Source: Pogona vitticeps (Eukaryota; Chordata; Lepidosauria; Squamata; Agamidae). Taken from it: a DNA stretch of 64,000 nt. The notes below the pieces were generated by a model. It was not told where the DNA came from. It searched no databases and saw nothing but the letters and a program-made list of their open reading frames with translations. The translations under genes and the position numbers were made by a program. Positions within the stretch are counted from its first letter, which is position 1. Each line of letters begins with the position of its first letter. Where the stretch lies: positions 220,343,045 to 220,407,044 of the forward strand of contig NC_135785.1 of NCBI RefSeq assembly GCF_051106095.1, written 5' to 3'. Below are positions 27,022 through 39,458 of the stretch, piece after piece.

Positions 27022-30000
27022 CTGAGAAAAACAGAGAGTAAAAAAAGAAATTGTGAAACATTAAGCTGCATAAGCCTTAACATGAAAATGAGACATAGAG
27101 TCAACTTGGAATATAATAGAAGTGGACATTTCACACCTGCTAGTGTTGTCAGGCTAAGAGGGTATTAAGGAATCTATTTCAGATCAAACAGCTAACTAAC
27201 CTGAACAGTTGCATTTGTCCTGTCTTTCTCTTTTACCTGTCTTTCCACTAATCCCACAACCACAACATTAAGGATCAGTTCATATAAACCTTCTGAAAAT
27301 CTGTCTGGAGACACCTTGGCTTTATTCAAGGTACAATATCTGCCCATGATAACTGTTCATTTGAGGTACTCATCAAGCACAAGGACTGCCGTTTTACAAT
27401 TCACAATTCAATACCCTTCAGAAGTCTTTCTATAGAAAAACAGCTGAAATGTCCCTATTAACTACCTGGAAGACAGGATTATCAGACAGCCTACACAAAA
27501 ACTAACAAATCCTACCACAATTGCAAGAATATGAGCTGGTACTAAGCCTCAGGATGAAATCCAGTAGTAAGTTACAACTAGACTAACCAAACTGAATTAA
27601 TGGAATTTACAGACTCACCAAAGCCCCATTGATTCAATTAACCTACTCTACTTATGACTGACTACTGGATTCCAGCAACAGAATGTCATGTGTTCTATTA
27701 AGCATTTTAGAAAGCTTATGAAGACAATGCACAGTTCACATGCCACAAGAGCTTCACACCTGAGAAATCAAACTAGCAAACTAGCAGATCAAACTAGTAA
27801 ATCCTGTGCTTACCTTTGGGTAACCAATCACCAAAAAAGACAAGTTAATTTGCAAGACAGCTTGTACTATGACAGATATATTTCAAATAATGTACTTAAG
27901 GGACAAAATTTTGTCTCATAGTTACACTTGTGCAAAGCAAACAGCGTAACTTACAATGGCTTCTTGCCGCTAATTAAGGAAATTCGGCTTGGATTTTGTT
28001 AAATTCAGATTATATTGCTGCCTTCTTATTTATCCATTACTAACTTGGGGCACTTTTGTTTATACTTGTTAGTGATAGGATGAGTCTTGGAAAATGCACA
28101 TTCCAGTTCCCACGCAGCCATGAAACTCAGTAGGTGACTTTGGGCCAGGCAATCTCTCTAATCTTGACCTGTCTCACAGGGTTGCTTCAAAGATGGATTG
28201 GGGAAGAACAGCAATGTATACTGCCTTCAGCTCACTAGAGAAAACATTGAAAATAAATGAATTTTTTTAAAAAAAACCTGTAATATTATGCTTTCAATGT
28301 CCCTTCTGTATGAAAGAATATACAATGGTGTCCCGCATGACGATGATAATCTGTTCCATAGAAATCGCTGTTTAGCAAAATTATCGTCATGTGAAATCTG
28401 TTTTCCCATTGGAATGCATTGAAACCCGTTTAATGCGTTCTAATGAGGAAAATACCTTGTCGTCCTGCGAAGATCACTCATAGGGAAGCCATTTTGCAAG
28501 CGCCGATCAGCTGTTATATTGGCTGTCCTGCGAAGCATGGGTCCCGAAAACACAGGGAAGCCATTTTGCAGAGCCACCAATCAGCTATAAAAATCGTCGT
28601 CTTGCAAACAAACAGTCCACGAAGCACGGACCAAATCATCGTCCAGCAAAAATCCCCCATTGGAATGACTGTTTTGCAAATCGCTATAGCGATCGCAAAA
28701 CCTCATCGTCATGCTGATTCGTCATTTTATGAGGTCATTGTCTAGCGAGGTACCACTGTAGCTTTTTCTCCAAAAGCTAAACAAAAATTTCTGTAAGCAG
28801 TTCCATATGCATTTCAGCTTACCCTGCAAAATGCTTACAGTTGTTGCATGCATATCAAAACTAGAGTACAAAATGTTTACTAAGAGGCAGGCAACCCAGA
28901 CACCCTGTCTGACAACCCCTGTAAAACTCATATGGATTAGGAGAGTCAAACACGTCCTTACTGTCTTCTTGGGCTCTTTTTTCCTCTTCTTATCAGAGGC
29001 ACTGAGGTTAGATTGTTCTCTGCTTCTGTATGAAGAGCCCCGGTTCAGTTCCATCTCGCTGTAGGGTGGCAGAGTGTCCTCTCCTTCCTCTTGTTGTGGA
29101 GGTTGCTGCTGTTGCTGCGGCTGCTGCTGTCCCCTTTGGTAAGTAGATGGTGGCGACCAAGCATAGTATGTTCCTCCTCTTTGACTAGATTGTGAGCTAA
29201 GTTTCGAAGGTGTCTCATTGTGTTCACCACCCTCATCATAGCTTCGCGATTTCCTCTCTAGAGCACTAGTGAGGTAGGAGTGATCATGTTTCTGACTCCC
29301 TCCAGGTGTTCGACACACTAGTCTAGGTAAGTGTTTCTCTTCCTGGGTATGTCTTCTGGATGGGCTATATGCCCAACCTTGACCTGAATCTGTCAATGGC
29401 TCACGGTTTCCTCCTCTACGTTTGCTGTAGTAATTATCTGAGTCGCCTGGGTGCTGTACAGACCCTCCATGGGTTCCTCGTGACCCTGATCTCTCAAAAC
29501 GTCTGGATTCCTGTCTCCCTCCCGTGTGACGAGCATGTTGACTATAGGACTCTGCAAAGGCTGCAAGTTCATCCATAGAGACAGCTGGCATCCCTAATGA
29601 GAAACTCTTCCTTGAAAGCATTTCTGACTTTGATCTCTGCTGGCTGTAGGAGAGAGAAAAGGAAAGATTTATATTTTTGTTTAAAAGCAAGAACGTCCTG
29701 CAACAGTCTCTAGGCAAGCACCTGAATGATATATTTAATCTTTAAAAAAAAAAAACAACCTCTGATATATGAATGTGGGATATTGCTGCTGTGTCCACTT
29801 TTCAAAACACAAGGAGATGTTCTGATATTGCATTGCAATATCATGCCTGCATTGCCAAGCTTTACATGGCAAAGACCAGCCTGAAAGTTGACAACTCCAA
29901 TGTCAGCAGTGATCTACTGGATCCCCTCTTGTGCTCACTATTATTCACAAAGCGAAATGAAGTGACAGAAAATACCAGAACCTGACTCTTTTTTAAAATC

Positions 30001-33000
30001 AGTGAACCACATCTGACTGAAACACAAAGCAGTTTTCATGGTTGTTAAGTAATGAACTCCCCCCCCCTCTCTCTGTGTGTGTGGTTTCTCTGTCTCTTCA
30101 TGCCCCTTCTCCCACAACCCATAACTCCACTCTCTCTTCCCTACCCCAAATCCACTCCCTCTTACCATTATCCCTCCTTCCCATACCTGTGGCTCCTTTT
30201 TCTCTCTCTCTGGGTCCTCTTCTCTTCTATCCATGGAGCCTCTCTTTTTCTCTCTGTGGCTCCCACTTGCTCTCTCTTACTCTCCTCTGTACAGCCCCTG
30301 CCCCCTTTGTAGCTTTGGCTCACCTCTCTCATTCTCCTCTGTGGGTCTTTTTTGTGTGTGTTTATTTGTTCAAAGACACTTATTCCTATGGTAAGCCTGA
30401 ACTTCCCTCTAAGCTGTGCAGTTCCTGATTGGGGCTGCGCAGCTAAGCCAGAGTTGCTTTTGCTTTTGGTTGCAGTGAGAATCCAGTGTGCATGCTAGCT
30501 GAAAATTAGAGGGAACATTGCTGAAGTCCCAATCTACCTTCTAGCCCAGAAAAAAGTCAAATTAAACTCAGTGAGACACACTAGTTTCCTACAGTACTGG
30601 GAAGAGATACTGGGAAATGGCACAGTGATCACATGCAGCTGGAACAAACATCTTTAAGGTTTCCTTTCTCCTAAACAAAATAGGATGGATCAACTTCACA
30701 TTTTTAAGAAGCACATAGCAGGAATCCCTTCCTTTTCAGAAAGTAGTGGCAAACATTTGAAAAATAACTACCAAATTCACTATGAGCCATGAAAATTGGT
30801 AGCAAAAAAAAGATCATAGGTGTGGGTGGGAAGGCTTTTTTAAAAACAGAAATAAGAACTTGTGAAATACTTGTCCAGCATTCTTCCAATTTGGCACATA
30901 GCCCATACTGTCTACAACTCTACAGACTGACAGTCCCAGTTCTAGAATTCAGGAAAAAAATATCCGGTATAGGGTATTCATTTGATATAGTCTATTCTGA
31001 ATGACAGTGGCTCTTCAAGGCCTCAGGAAACTCTTTTATCATCTTTGGAGAGTCTGGGGATGTAACCTGAAGCCTTTTGCACACAAAACATAGAAGTTTT
31101 CCCTGCATCTCAGACTTCTCCAAATGGTCTAAAACAGCAAGGGTGATCCAAAGGCTACTGTGTCATATACTGACCATAATACAAATCGTAAAACAGCCGT
31201 AGTTCTATTGAGCTGATATTGGACAGCCCTCTATCTAAGAGCATAATGACTGAAATTAGGGAAATGTGTTTATTAATTGGGATGTAGGTTTTACAGGAGA
31301 AGAACTGGATGCTTTAGGCAACACTATCTGACTTATTCAATCACTCAATAACACACATTTTCCCTTAGTAAGCACATATAGTGTCTTATATTTGAGTACT
31401 AGAATTTATCAATGTTTGGCTTAAAAGAGGGGTCTCAAACTTGATTTACCTGGGGGCCGCTGGAGGCAGAGTCTGGGTGAGGCTGGGCCGCATCAGATTT
31501 TCCGCCAAGCGGAGCAAGAGCCCAAGGAAGCTGCCCAGGAGTTTCCTTAGCCTGGCTGGGGTTCCAAGGAGGAGGAGGAGGGGCGCATGAGCCCTCATCG
31601 CCAGCCACGACCCCCTCCGGCTTCACCACTACCACCAGCAGGATGAAGAAGCAGAGAAGGGATGGAGCGCTGGTGACTGCCTAGCAGGGGGGAGGAAGCA
31701 CCACCAGGCACGGAGGCGGCTGCTGGCTGGGCTGGTGCTGGGGGTGCCGAGAGAGAAAGAGAGCCAGAAAGCTGCTTCCGTGGAAGAGGCAGTGGCAGCT
31801 GCTGTTGGTGGCTTGGAGGCGCTCTTTGAGGACGGGCCAGGAGCGAGATCCGCTCTCAGGCATCGCTCGGCGGTGGCTCGGGGAAAAGGGCCAGCAGCGC
31901 AGAAAGGTGGGCTGGCTGGCAGGCTGCAATTCTGGATGGAGGATGCAAGAGGTACAGTCTTGGGAGACAAGCGGCGAGCAAAGCGAGGTTTTTTTTTAAC
32001 TCTTGACAGCAGAGGATACATGGGCACTTCAGGGGGGCAGGCAAGGCAGGGGCCACAAACTATCGTCCGGTGGGCCACAAATGGCCCCTGGGCTGCATGT
32101 TTGAGACCCCTGGCTTAAAACAGTAACTTACAGGCATTCATATTCTCCATTTAGTCAGTCTACTGTGACTGACTGCAATACAACAGCCCCTACCAACAGT
32201 TGATAAATGCAGACATACTGTATACAGTTGTTGTAGGTTTTTTGGGCTGTTTGGACATATTCTAGAGGTTTTTATTACTAATGGTTCACCAGTCTCCGTG
32301 GCTGGCATCATCAGTCTTTGTGGCCTGACTATCTCTTACACTACATCAGAACACAGACAGAGTTCTAACTCCTGTCCTCTGAAGATGCTGACCACAGAGA
32401 CTGGCGAAATGTTAGGAAGCAAAACTTCCAGAACATGGCCAAACAGCCCGCAAAACCTACAACAACCATTGGATCCTGGCCATGAAAGCCTTCGAGAATA
32501 CATACTGTACAGTGGTGCCCCGCAAGACTATGTTAATTCATTCCGCGAAAATCGGTGTTTTACAAAAACATCACTTTGCAAAACGCAGTTCCCCACTGGA
32601 ATGCACTGAAATCCATTTAATGCGTTCCAATGGGGAAAAATTGTCGTTTTGCGAAAATCGCCCATAGGAAAACCGTTTTGCAAAGCGCAGATCAGCTGTC
32701 AAAATCGCTGTCTTGCAAAAAATGGTCCCAAAAACACCTGTTTTGCGAGTCACGGCCAGTTGTCAAAATCATCATCCTGCGAAAAACAGTCCCAAAAAAA
32801 TATCGTCTTGCGAAGCACGGACTGAAACATAATCCAGCAAAAATCGCCCATAGGAAACACCGTTTTGCGAAGCGCTATAGCGATCCCAAAAACTCATCGT
32901 CTAGCGAATAAACCGTTTTGCAGGGCACCGTTGTATATAGTGTGGAAACATTCCATTCCATATCTTTGTAATAACAACAGAAACTAACTTGATAAAAGAA

Positions 33001-36000
33001 AAGCAGCATCTGATTCACACCATCCAGAGGCCAGAGTGGTGTGGTTTCCTAAACAGAAATTGAAGTCTGTGTTTATTTCTTTCTCTTCTCAGCAATAAAG
33101 GCTGTGATGACAATATTATGTTTGTGCCAGTACTGTAAATACAGGTAAGCACATCATCAAGGACCAAAAAATATTCTTGCTGTGTGTAGATGGAATAGGC
33201 TAGTTTGCTGCTGCTTGATATGCATAGTAGCCAAACAAAAGTTCAAAAGTGAAGCATATATAAAATCCCAGAGGGCTATCTATCCCTCTGGTAAAACACA
33301 GCCACTTAACTTCAGTTCTTCTATTGTACAATAAAGGTACCAACAACTTAACTTACTTTAATATTGAAATGTGCAGTGTGTATACCATACCCAGTGTGGT
33401 GTAGTTGCTACAGTAAACTCAGGAGTCCTGAGTTCAAATCCCTGCTCAGCCAAGGAAACTCACTGGGGGAGTGGAACTGGTAAAGCTACTCCTTAAATAT
33501 CTAATTTACCTTGTAAGCCCTATAAGGGTCAAAATACTGTAAGTCAATTCTGACTTGATGGCACATAACAAGTGGCATATAAGGGTAGCCCAACACAACC
33601 ATGTCTGGTTTTTGAACTGCTTGAAAAACCAGTCTTGATAAACAAGGGAAACCACTGCTGACCACGATCTGAATTACCTAAGAGATTTACACAAAATAAA
33701 CGCTTTTTCAGCCTCTTAATCTCTTCCTCACCAAGAAAGCAAAAGTGTTGGAAAGACACTCATCTTTCTTGTTCCACCACTTTACCTCCAAAGCATTTCA
33801 CTCACCTGAACTTGAAACTGCCTCTTTCTTCTCTATAATCAGAACATGTCTGTGGCCTGGACATGCCACCGCCACTGACAACTCCAGCCCAATATTCTGC
33901 ATCACCATCCATGTCCCCTGAAGGAGGAAGCGGCTTCCTGCGCACCTGCCGGTAAGGTTGGCGGAAGCTGCCATTTTCATCGTGGAGGGAACTGAGCTCT
34001 GAGATAGTGTTGTTATCTGGAAGAGAAAAAGGAATTTGAAAGCAAGACATTTTGGTGACGATGAAAATTGCTTACTGTAAAAGGCTTTAATGAAAATAGA
34101 TAAGATATACTCACAGACAGTTGTAGAACGTATTTTAAATCACATTAAGAAGTTTGCCATGAAATACTAAATACTGCATTAAGAGATTTTCTAATTGCAG
34201 TCTTCTCTCTGGAGGGATTTTATCTGAATATTTTCTTTTACTAAAATAAGCACTGTTCTACAAAAGAAATTATGAACACTATAAAAATCATGGTGCACTT
34301 CATCCCTGTTCATTCAGATACTGATCTAGATAATCTAGGTGGAACTCCTATAAATTCCTTTTGTGTAATAAGAATGGGTCTTATATAAAATACATGGCTG
34401 ATCAGAAATCATGCTGACAACACCACCACTACCACCTTCTCTTTAGATATGTAGACAAGGTTGAAAACTGTCAAATTAGAGTAACCAATTGTTGTGCATT
34501 TTGGTCAATGGAATTATATGGATTGATTAACACGAATTTTCAAAAATTCAAAAAGCAGTATTTAAAGAATCACACAATCAATTCCATGTGCCCCAATAAG
34601 ACTTTAAAATATATTCACAAAGGGTTTCATGGTTGGGATCTAATAGTTGTTGTGGGTTTTTCGGGCTCTTTGGCCATGTTATGAAGGTTGTTCTTCCTAA
34701 CGTTTCGCCAGACTTTAAACTCTTTTTGATCAAACAGCTGTCATTCTTGCGCACAGCAAACCATTTTTGAATCATTTGAAAGGAATCTGTAACATTATAG
34801 TTTGCAATTCAAAAAGAAAAAATGCCACAGAACATGCATAAGCCCATGGCTAGACCTAACAACAACTCTTTGAATTGTTGTTGTTTAGTCATTAAGTCAT
34901 GTTTGACTCTTCATTTATTCATTTATTCATTTTATATCCCGCCTATCTAGTCGGTTAAGACCACTCTAGGCAGCTTACAACATAAAAATACACAATGAAA
35001 ATATATATAAAACAGTTTTTACATAATAAAAACATGTCAACAAAATAGGGGCAAACAATAGGGGGGGGAGGAAAAAAGGGGGACATCAGGAATTAACTGA
35101 GGGGAAGGCCTGCCGAAACATCCATGTTTTTAGCTGATTTTTAAAGATACCCACTGACAGGGTCATACGAATCTCAGGAGGAAGGTTATTCCAGAGGCGA
35201 GGACCCTATGGACCAGAGCACGCCATGCCCTCCTCTCTTCCACTGCCTCCCAGAGTCTGGCCAAATTCATATTGGTCGTTTCGATAACACTGACCAAACA
35301 GTTCATCCTCTGACGTCCCCTTCTCTTTCCTTCACACTTTCCTAACATCAGGGTTTTTTCAAGGGAGTCTTCTCTTCTCATGAGATGGCCAAGGTATTGG
35401 AGCCTCAACTTCAGGATCTGTCCTTCCAGTGAGCACTCAGGGTTGATTTCCTTCAGAATGGATAGGTTTGTTCTCCTTGCAGTCCAGGGGACTCTCAAGA
35501 GACTCCTCCAGCACCACAATTCAAAAGCATCAATTCTTCGGCGGTCAGCCTTCTTTATGGTCCAGCTCTCACTTCTATACATCGCTACTGGAAAAAAACC
35601 GTAGCTTTGACTATGCGGACCTTTGTCGGCAAGGTGATGTCTCTGCTTTTTAAGATGTTGTTGAGGTTTGTCATCGCTTTCCTCCCAAGAAGCAGGCGTC
35701 TTTTAATTTCGTGGCTGCTGTCACCATCTGCAGTGATCATCGAGCCCAAAAAGGTAAAATCTGTCACTGCCTCCAGATCCCCTTCTATTTCCCAGGAGGT
35801 GATGGGACCAGTGGCCATGATCTTAGTTTTTTTTTTTTTGCTGAGCTACAGAACATTTTTTGTGCCCTCCTCTTTCACCCTCATTAAGAGTTTCTTTAAT
35901 TCCTCGCACTTTCTGCCATCAGAGAGGTATAATCTGCATATCTGAGGTTGTTGATATTTCTTCCAGCAATCTTAATTCTGGTTTGGGATTCCTCCAGTCC

Positions 36001-39000
36001 TGACTTTCGCATGATGTATTCTGCATATACAGTAAGTTGAATAAGCTGGGCAACAATATACAGCCTTGTCGTACTCCTTTCCCAATTTTCAACCAATCAG
36101 TTGTTCCATGTCCTGTTCTAACTGTTGCTTCCTCTCCCACATATAGATTTCTCAGGAGATAGATAAGGTGGTCAGGCTCTCCCATTTCTTTAAGAACTTG
36201 TTGTGGTCCACACTGTCAAAAGCTTTTGCGTAGTCAATGAAGCAGAAGTAGATGTTTTTCTGGAACTCTCTGGCTTTCTCCATAATCCAGCGCATGTTAG
36301 CAATTTGGTCTCTAGTTCCTCTGCCCCTTCGAAATCCAGTTTGTACTTCTGAGAGTTCTCGGTCCACATACTGTTGAAGCCTATCTTGTAGGATTTTGAG
36401 CATAACCTTGCTAGCATCTGAAATGCCATCACCTCCACTGACCTTGTTGTTAGCCATGCTTTCTAAAGCCCACTTGACTTCACTCTCCAGGATGTCTGGC
36501 TCAAGCTCAGCAACCACACTATCTGGATTGTCCAGGATGTCCAGATCTTTCTGGTATAATTCCTCTGTGTATTCTTCCCATGTCTTCCTGATCTCTTCTG
36601 CTTCTGTGACGTCCCTACCATTTCTGTCCTTTATCATGTCCATCTTTGCACAAAATGTTCCTTTAATATCTCCAATTTTTTTTACCAGATCCCTGGTTTT
36701 CCCCTTTCTATTGTTTTCCTCTATTTCTTTGCACTGTTCATTTAAGAAGGTCCTCTTCTCTCTCCTTGCTATTCTTTGGAAATCTGCATTCAATTTTCTG
36801 TAACTTTCCCTATCTCCCTTGCATTTTATTTCCCTTCTCTTCTCTGCTGTTTGTAAGGCCTCGTTGGACAGCCACTTTGCTTTCTTGCATTTCCTTTTCC
36901 ATGGGATAGTTTTTGTTGCTGCCTCCTGTACAATGTTACGAGCCTCCAGCCACAGTTCTTCAGGCACTCTCCACCAAATAGAGTTCCTTAAATCTGTTCT
37001 TCACTTCCACTATGTATTCATAAGGGATTTGGTTTAGATTATACCTGACTAGACCAGTGGTTTTTCCTACTTTCTTCAGTTTAAGCTTGAATTTTGCTAT
37101 AAGAAGCTGATGATCAGAGCCACAGTCAGTTCCAGGTCTTGTTTTTGCTGACTGTATAGAGCTTCTCCATCTTTGACTGCAGAGAATATAATCAATCTCA
37201 TTTCGCTACTGCCCATCTGGTGATGTCCATGTGTGGAGTCGCCTCTTGTGTTGTTGGAAAAGAGTGTTTGTGATGACCAGTTTGTTCTCTTGACAAAACT
37301 CTATTAGCCTTTCCCCTGCTTCATTTTGAACTCCAATGCCAAACTTACCTGCTGTTCCTTTTATCTCTTGGCTCCCTACTTTAGCATTCCAATCCTCTAT
37401 AATGAGAAGAATATCCTTCTTTGTGTCAGTTCTTGAAGGTGTTATAAGTCTTCATAGAATTGGTCAACTTCAGCCTCTTCAGCATCGGTGGTTGGTGCAT
37501 AAACGTGGATCACTGTGATGTTGAAAGGTCTGCCCTGGATTCATATTGAAATCATTCTATCATTTTTGAGATTGTATCCTAGTACAGCTTTTCCGACTCT
37601 TTTGTTGACTATGAGGGCTTCTCCATTTCTTCTTTGGGATTCTTGCCCACAATAGTAGATATGATAATCATCTGAACTGAATTCACCCTTTCCCGTCCAT
37701 TTGATTTCACTGATGCCCAGGATGTCAATGTTTACTCTTGCCATCTCCTGTTTGACCACATCCAGCTTCCCAAGGTTCACAGATCTTACATTCCAGGTTC
37801 CTATGCAATATTTTTCTTTGCAGCATCGGACTTCCCTTTCACTTTCAGACGCATCTACAATTGAGTGTCCTTTCAGCTTTGGCCCAACTACTTCATTAGC
37901 TCTGGAGCTACTTGTACTCGTCCACCGCTCTTCCTCAGTAGCATATTGGACGCCTTCCGACCTGAGGGGCCCATCTTCCAGCCTCATATCTTTTAGCCTT
38001 TCGTCTCTGTTCATGGGGTTTTCTTGGCAAAGATGCTGGAGTGGCTTGCCAGTTCCTGCTTCAGATGGATTGCGTTTAGTCGGAACTCTCCACTATGACC
38101 TGTCCATCTTGGGTGTCCCTGCACGGCAAAGCCCATAGCTTCTCTGAATTACTCAAGCCCCTTCGTCACGACAAGGCAGCAATCCATGTAGGGGAACTCT
38201 TTGAATTATGAACAACCAAATGGGAATACAAAATTGATGTAAGCTTGAATTACTGTTTTACACATTGTTTGTCATAGGTACTCTTATATGGTACAATTAT
38301 AAAATATGGGTAACGAGCCCACAGTGTATGAAAACTATGTGCCCTCGCCATCATTTCATTTCAAGTGGAAGACAGACCAGGTTTGTGTGATGAACCAAAA
38401 GCAGCTTTACAGAATGAATTGATCTTTCCCTCCCATCACCCCTACTGTCAATGCCACAGCCTGCAGTGGCATCTGGATTCTTGGCATTCCAATCTGGAGG
38501 AAGCCTTTTTATAGTATTTCTTGTGGGTGGAAATGGCAGCATGTTCAGTGATGACTGTTTTAGAACACCATGTAATTTGTTAGTTTTTCTCAGAGCTGTG
38601 ATTAAAGTCATTCCTTGAGTCTGTCGATCAGCTAAATGAGGCAGCTTGCGCGTCTATGACTGCCAAGACCTACTGGCATTTATGGACTGACTCAATTGAA
38701 TATGTGCACTAAAAACAGAAGGCAACAATTATTATCTTTTTGAATAAAATTCTGCATTTACTGAATCTGAAAGAGCTAGTTGAGTCAGTGACTTGGACCA
38801 CTTCAGTCTGTAGAGCTGTATTTTGTGTCTTCTTCTACTAGAAATGATGGATGTGCATAGGGATGCATGAGAGCAGAGAGCCTTCTGTGTAAGTGTACTT
38901 GCTGTGTGTTCATTTACATGTTTTCCTTTCCTATACTGATCTTGAAAGAAAACAGTTTTGTATTTTTGCTCAGATTTCTCAATCACTGATACTAACACTA

Positions 39001-39417
39001 ACTTCCTTTTTGGACTTTCCTCCCCATCTGTCATTCCTTATTGTCAGCGACCCAGTCCTGAAGGAAAATACATAAACATGTGTGCCTCTACTGCAGGTAT
39101 CACAATAGTGAAAAGAGACGATATTTGGTCATCAGCATTCACAAAAAGAGATCCCTTTTCACATTTGTACTCTTATAAATGCAACACAGAAGTATTCTTG
39201 CTACTGAGTTTGAGTTCCTTTCCGGCAGAATTTTGACTGGTACTTCTACTTTTTTGGTAAATTCCTACTGAACATTTCTGAAAATAAGAGCACATACTCT
39301 GGAAAGATGGAATGTGTGTGTCTCATTATGCACCAGACTTTGCATCAATCTTAACAGAAATTTCCCTGACATCCACAATATGTTTCTCTTGACTTTTTTG
39401 TTCCTCCCAAACAAGTT

Positions 39418-39458
<41 letters not shown>

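Larger units (their letters stand above)
27022..28961 (-). other. ILDR2: ILDR2 last intron
   Basis: Lies between the KKEPKKT donor and the [11 protein letters not shown] acceptor. Contains a short palindromic repeat, a SINE fragment and a mariner-type MITE, listed separately. Confidence 0.9.
29644..33805 (-). other. ILDR2: ILDR2 intron
   Basis: About 4.2 kb between the exons at 34016-33806 and 29643-28962. Holds a pyrimidine-rich tract, two hAT-type elements, a Penelope end fragment, a mariner-type MITE and a Sauria-type SINE, listed separately. No other exon seen. Confidence 0.9.

Noticed and set aside
28845-28961. Extension of the large ILDR2 exon past its donor
   Set aside because: The frame stays open, but a GTAAGG donor and the separate [11 protein letters not shown] exon at 27021 give the family's true terminus.
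30042-30428. 128-codon Ser/Leu/Pro frame
   Set aside because: Product of a C/T-rich low-complexity tract.
31735-32118. Open frames of 60-150 codons on both strands
   Set aside because: They lie inside the GC-rich interior of a hAT element and show no domain; CpG-rich composition removes stops.
35163-35604. Plus-strand frames at 35380-35653
   Set aside because: Antisense shadows of the minus-strand BovB C-terminal domain.
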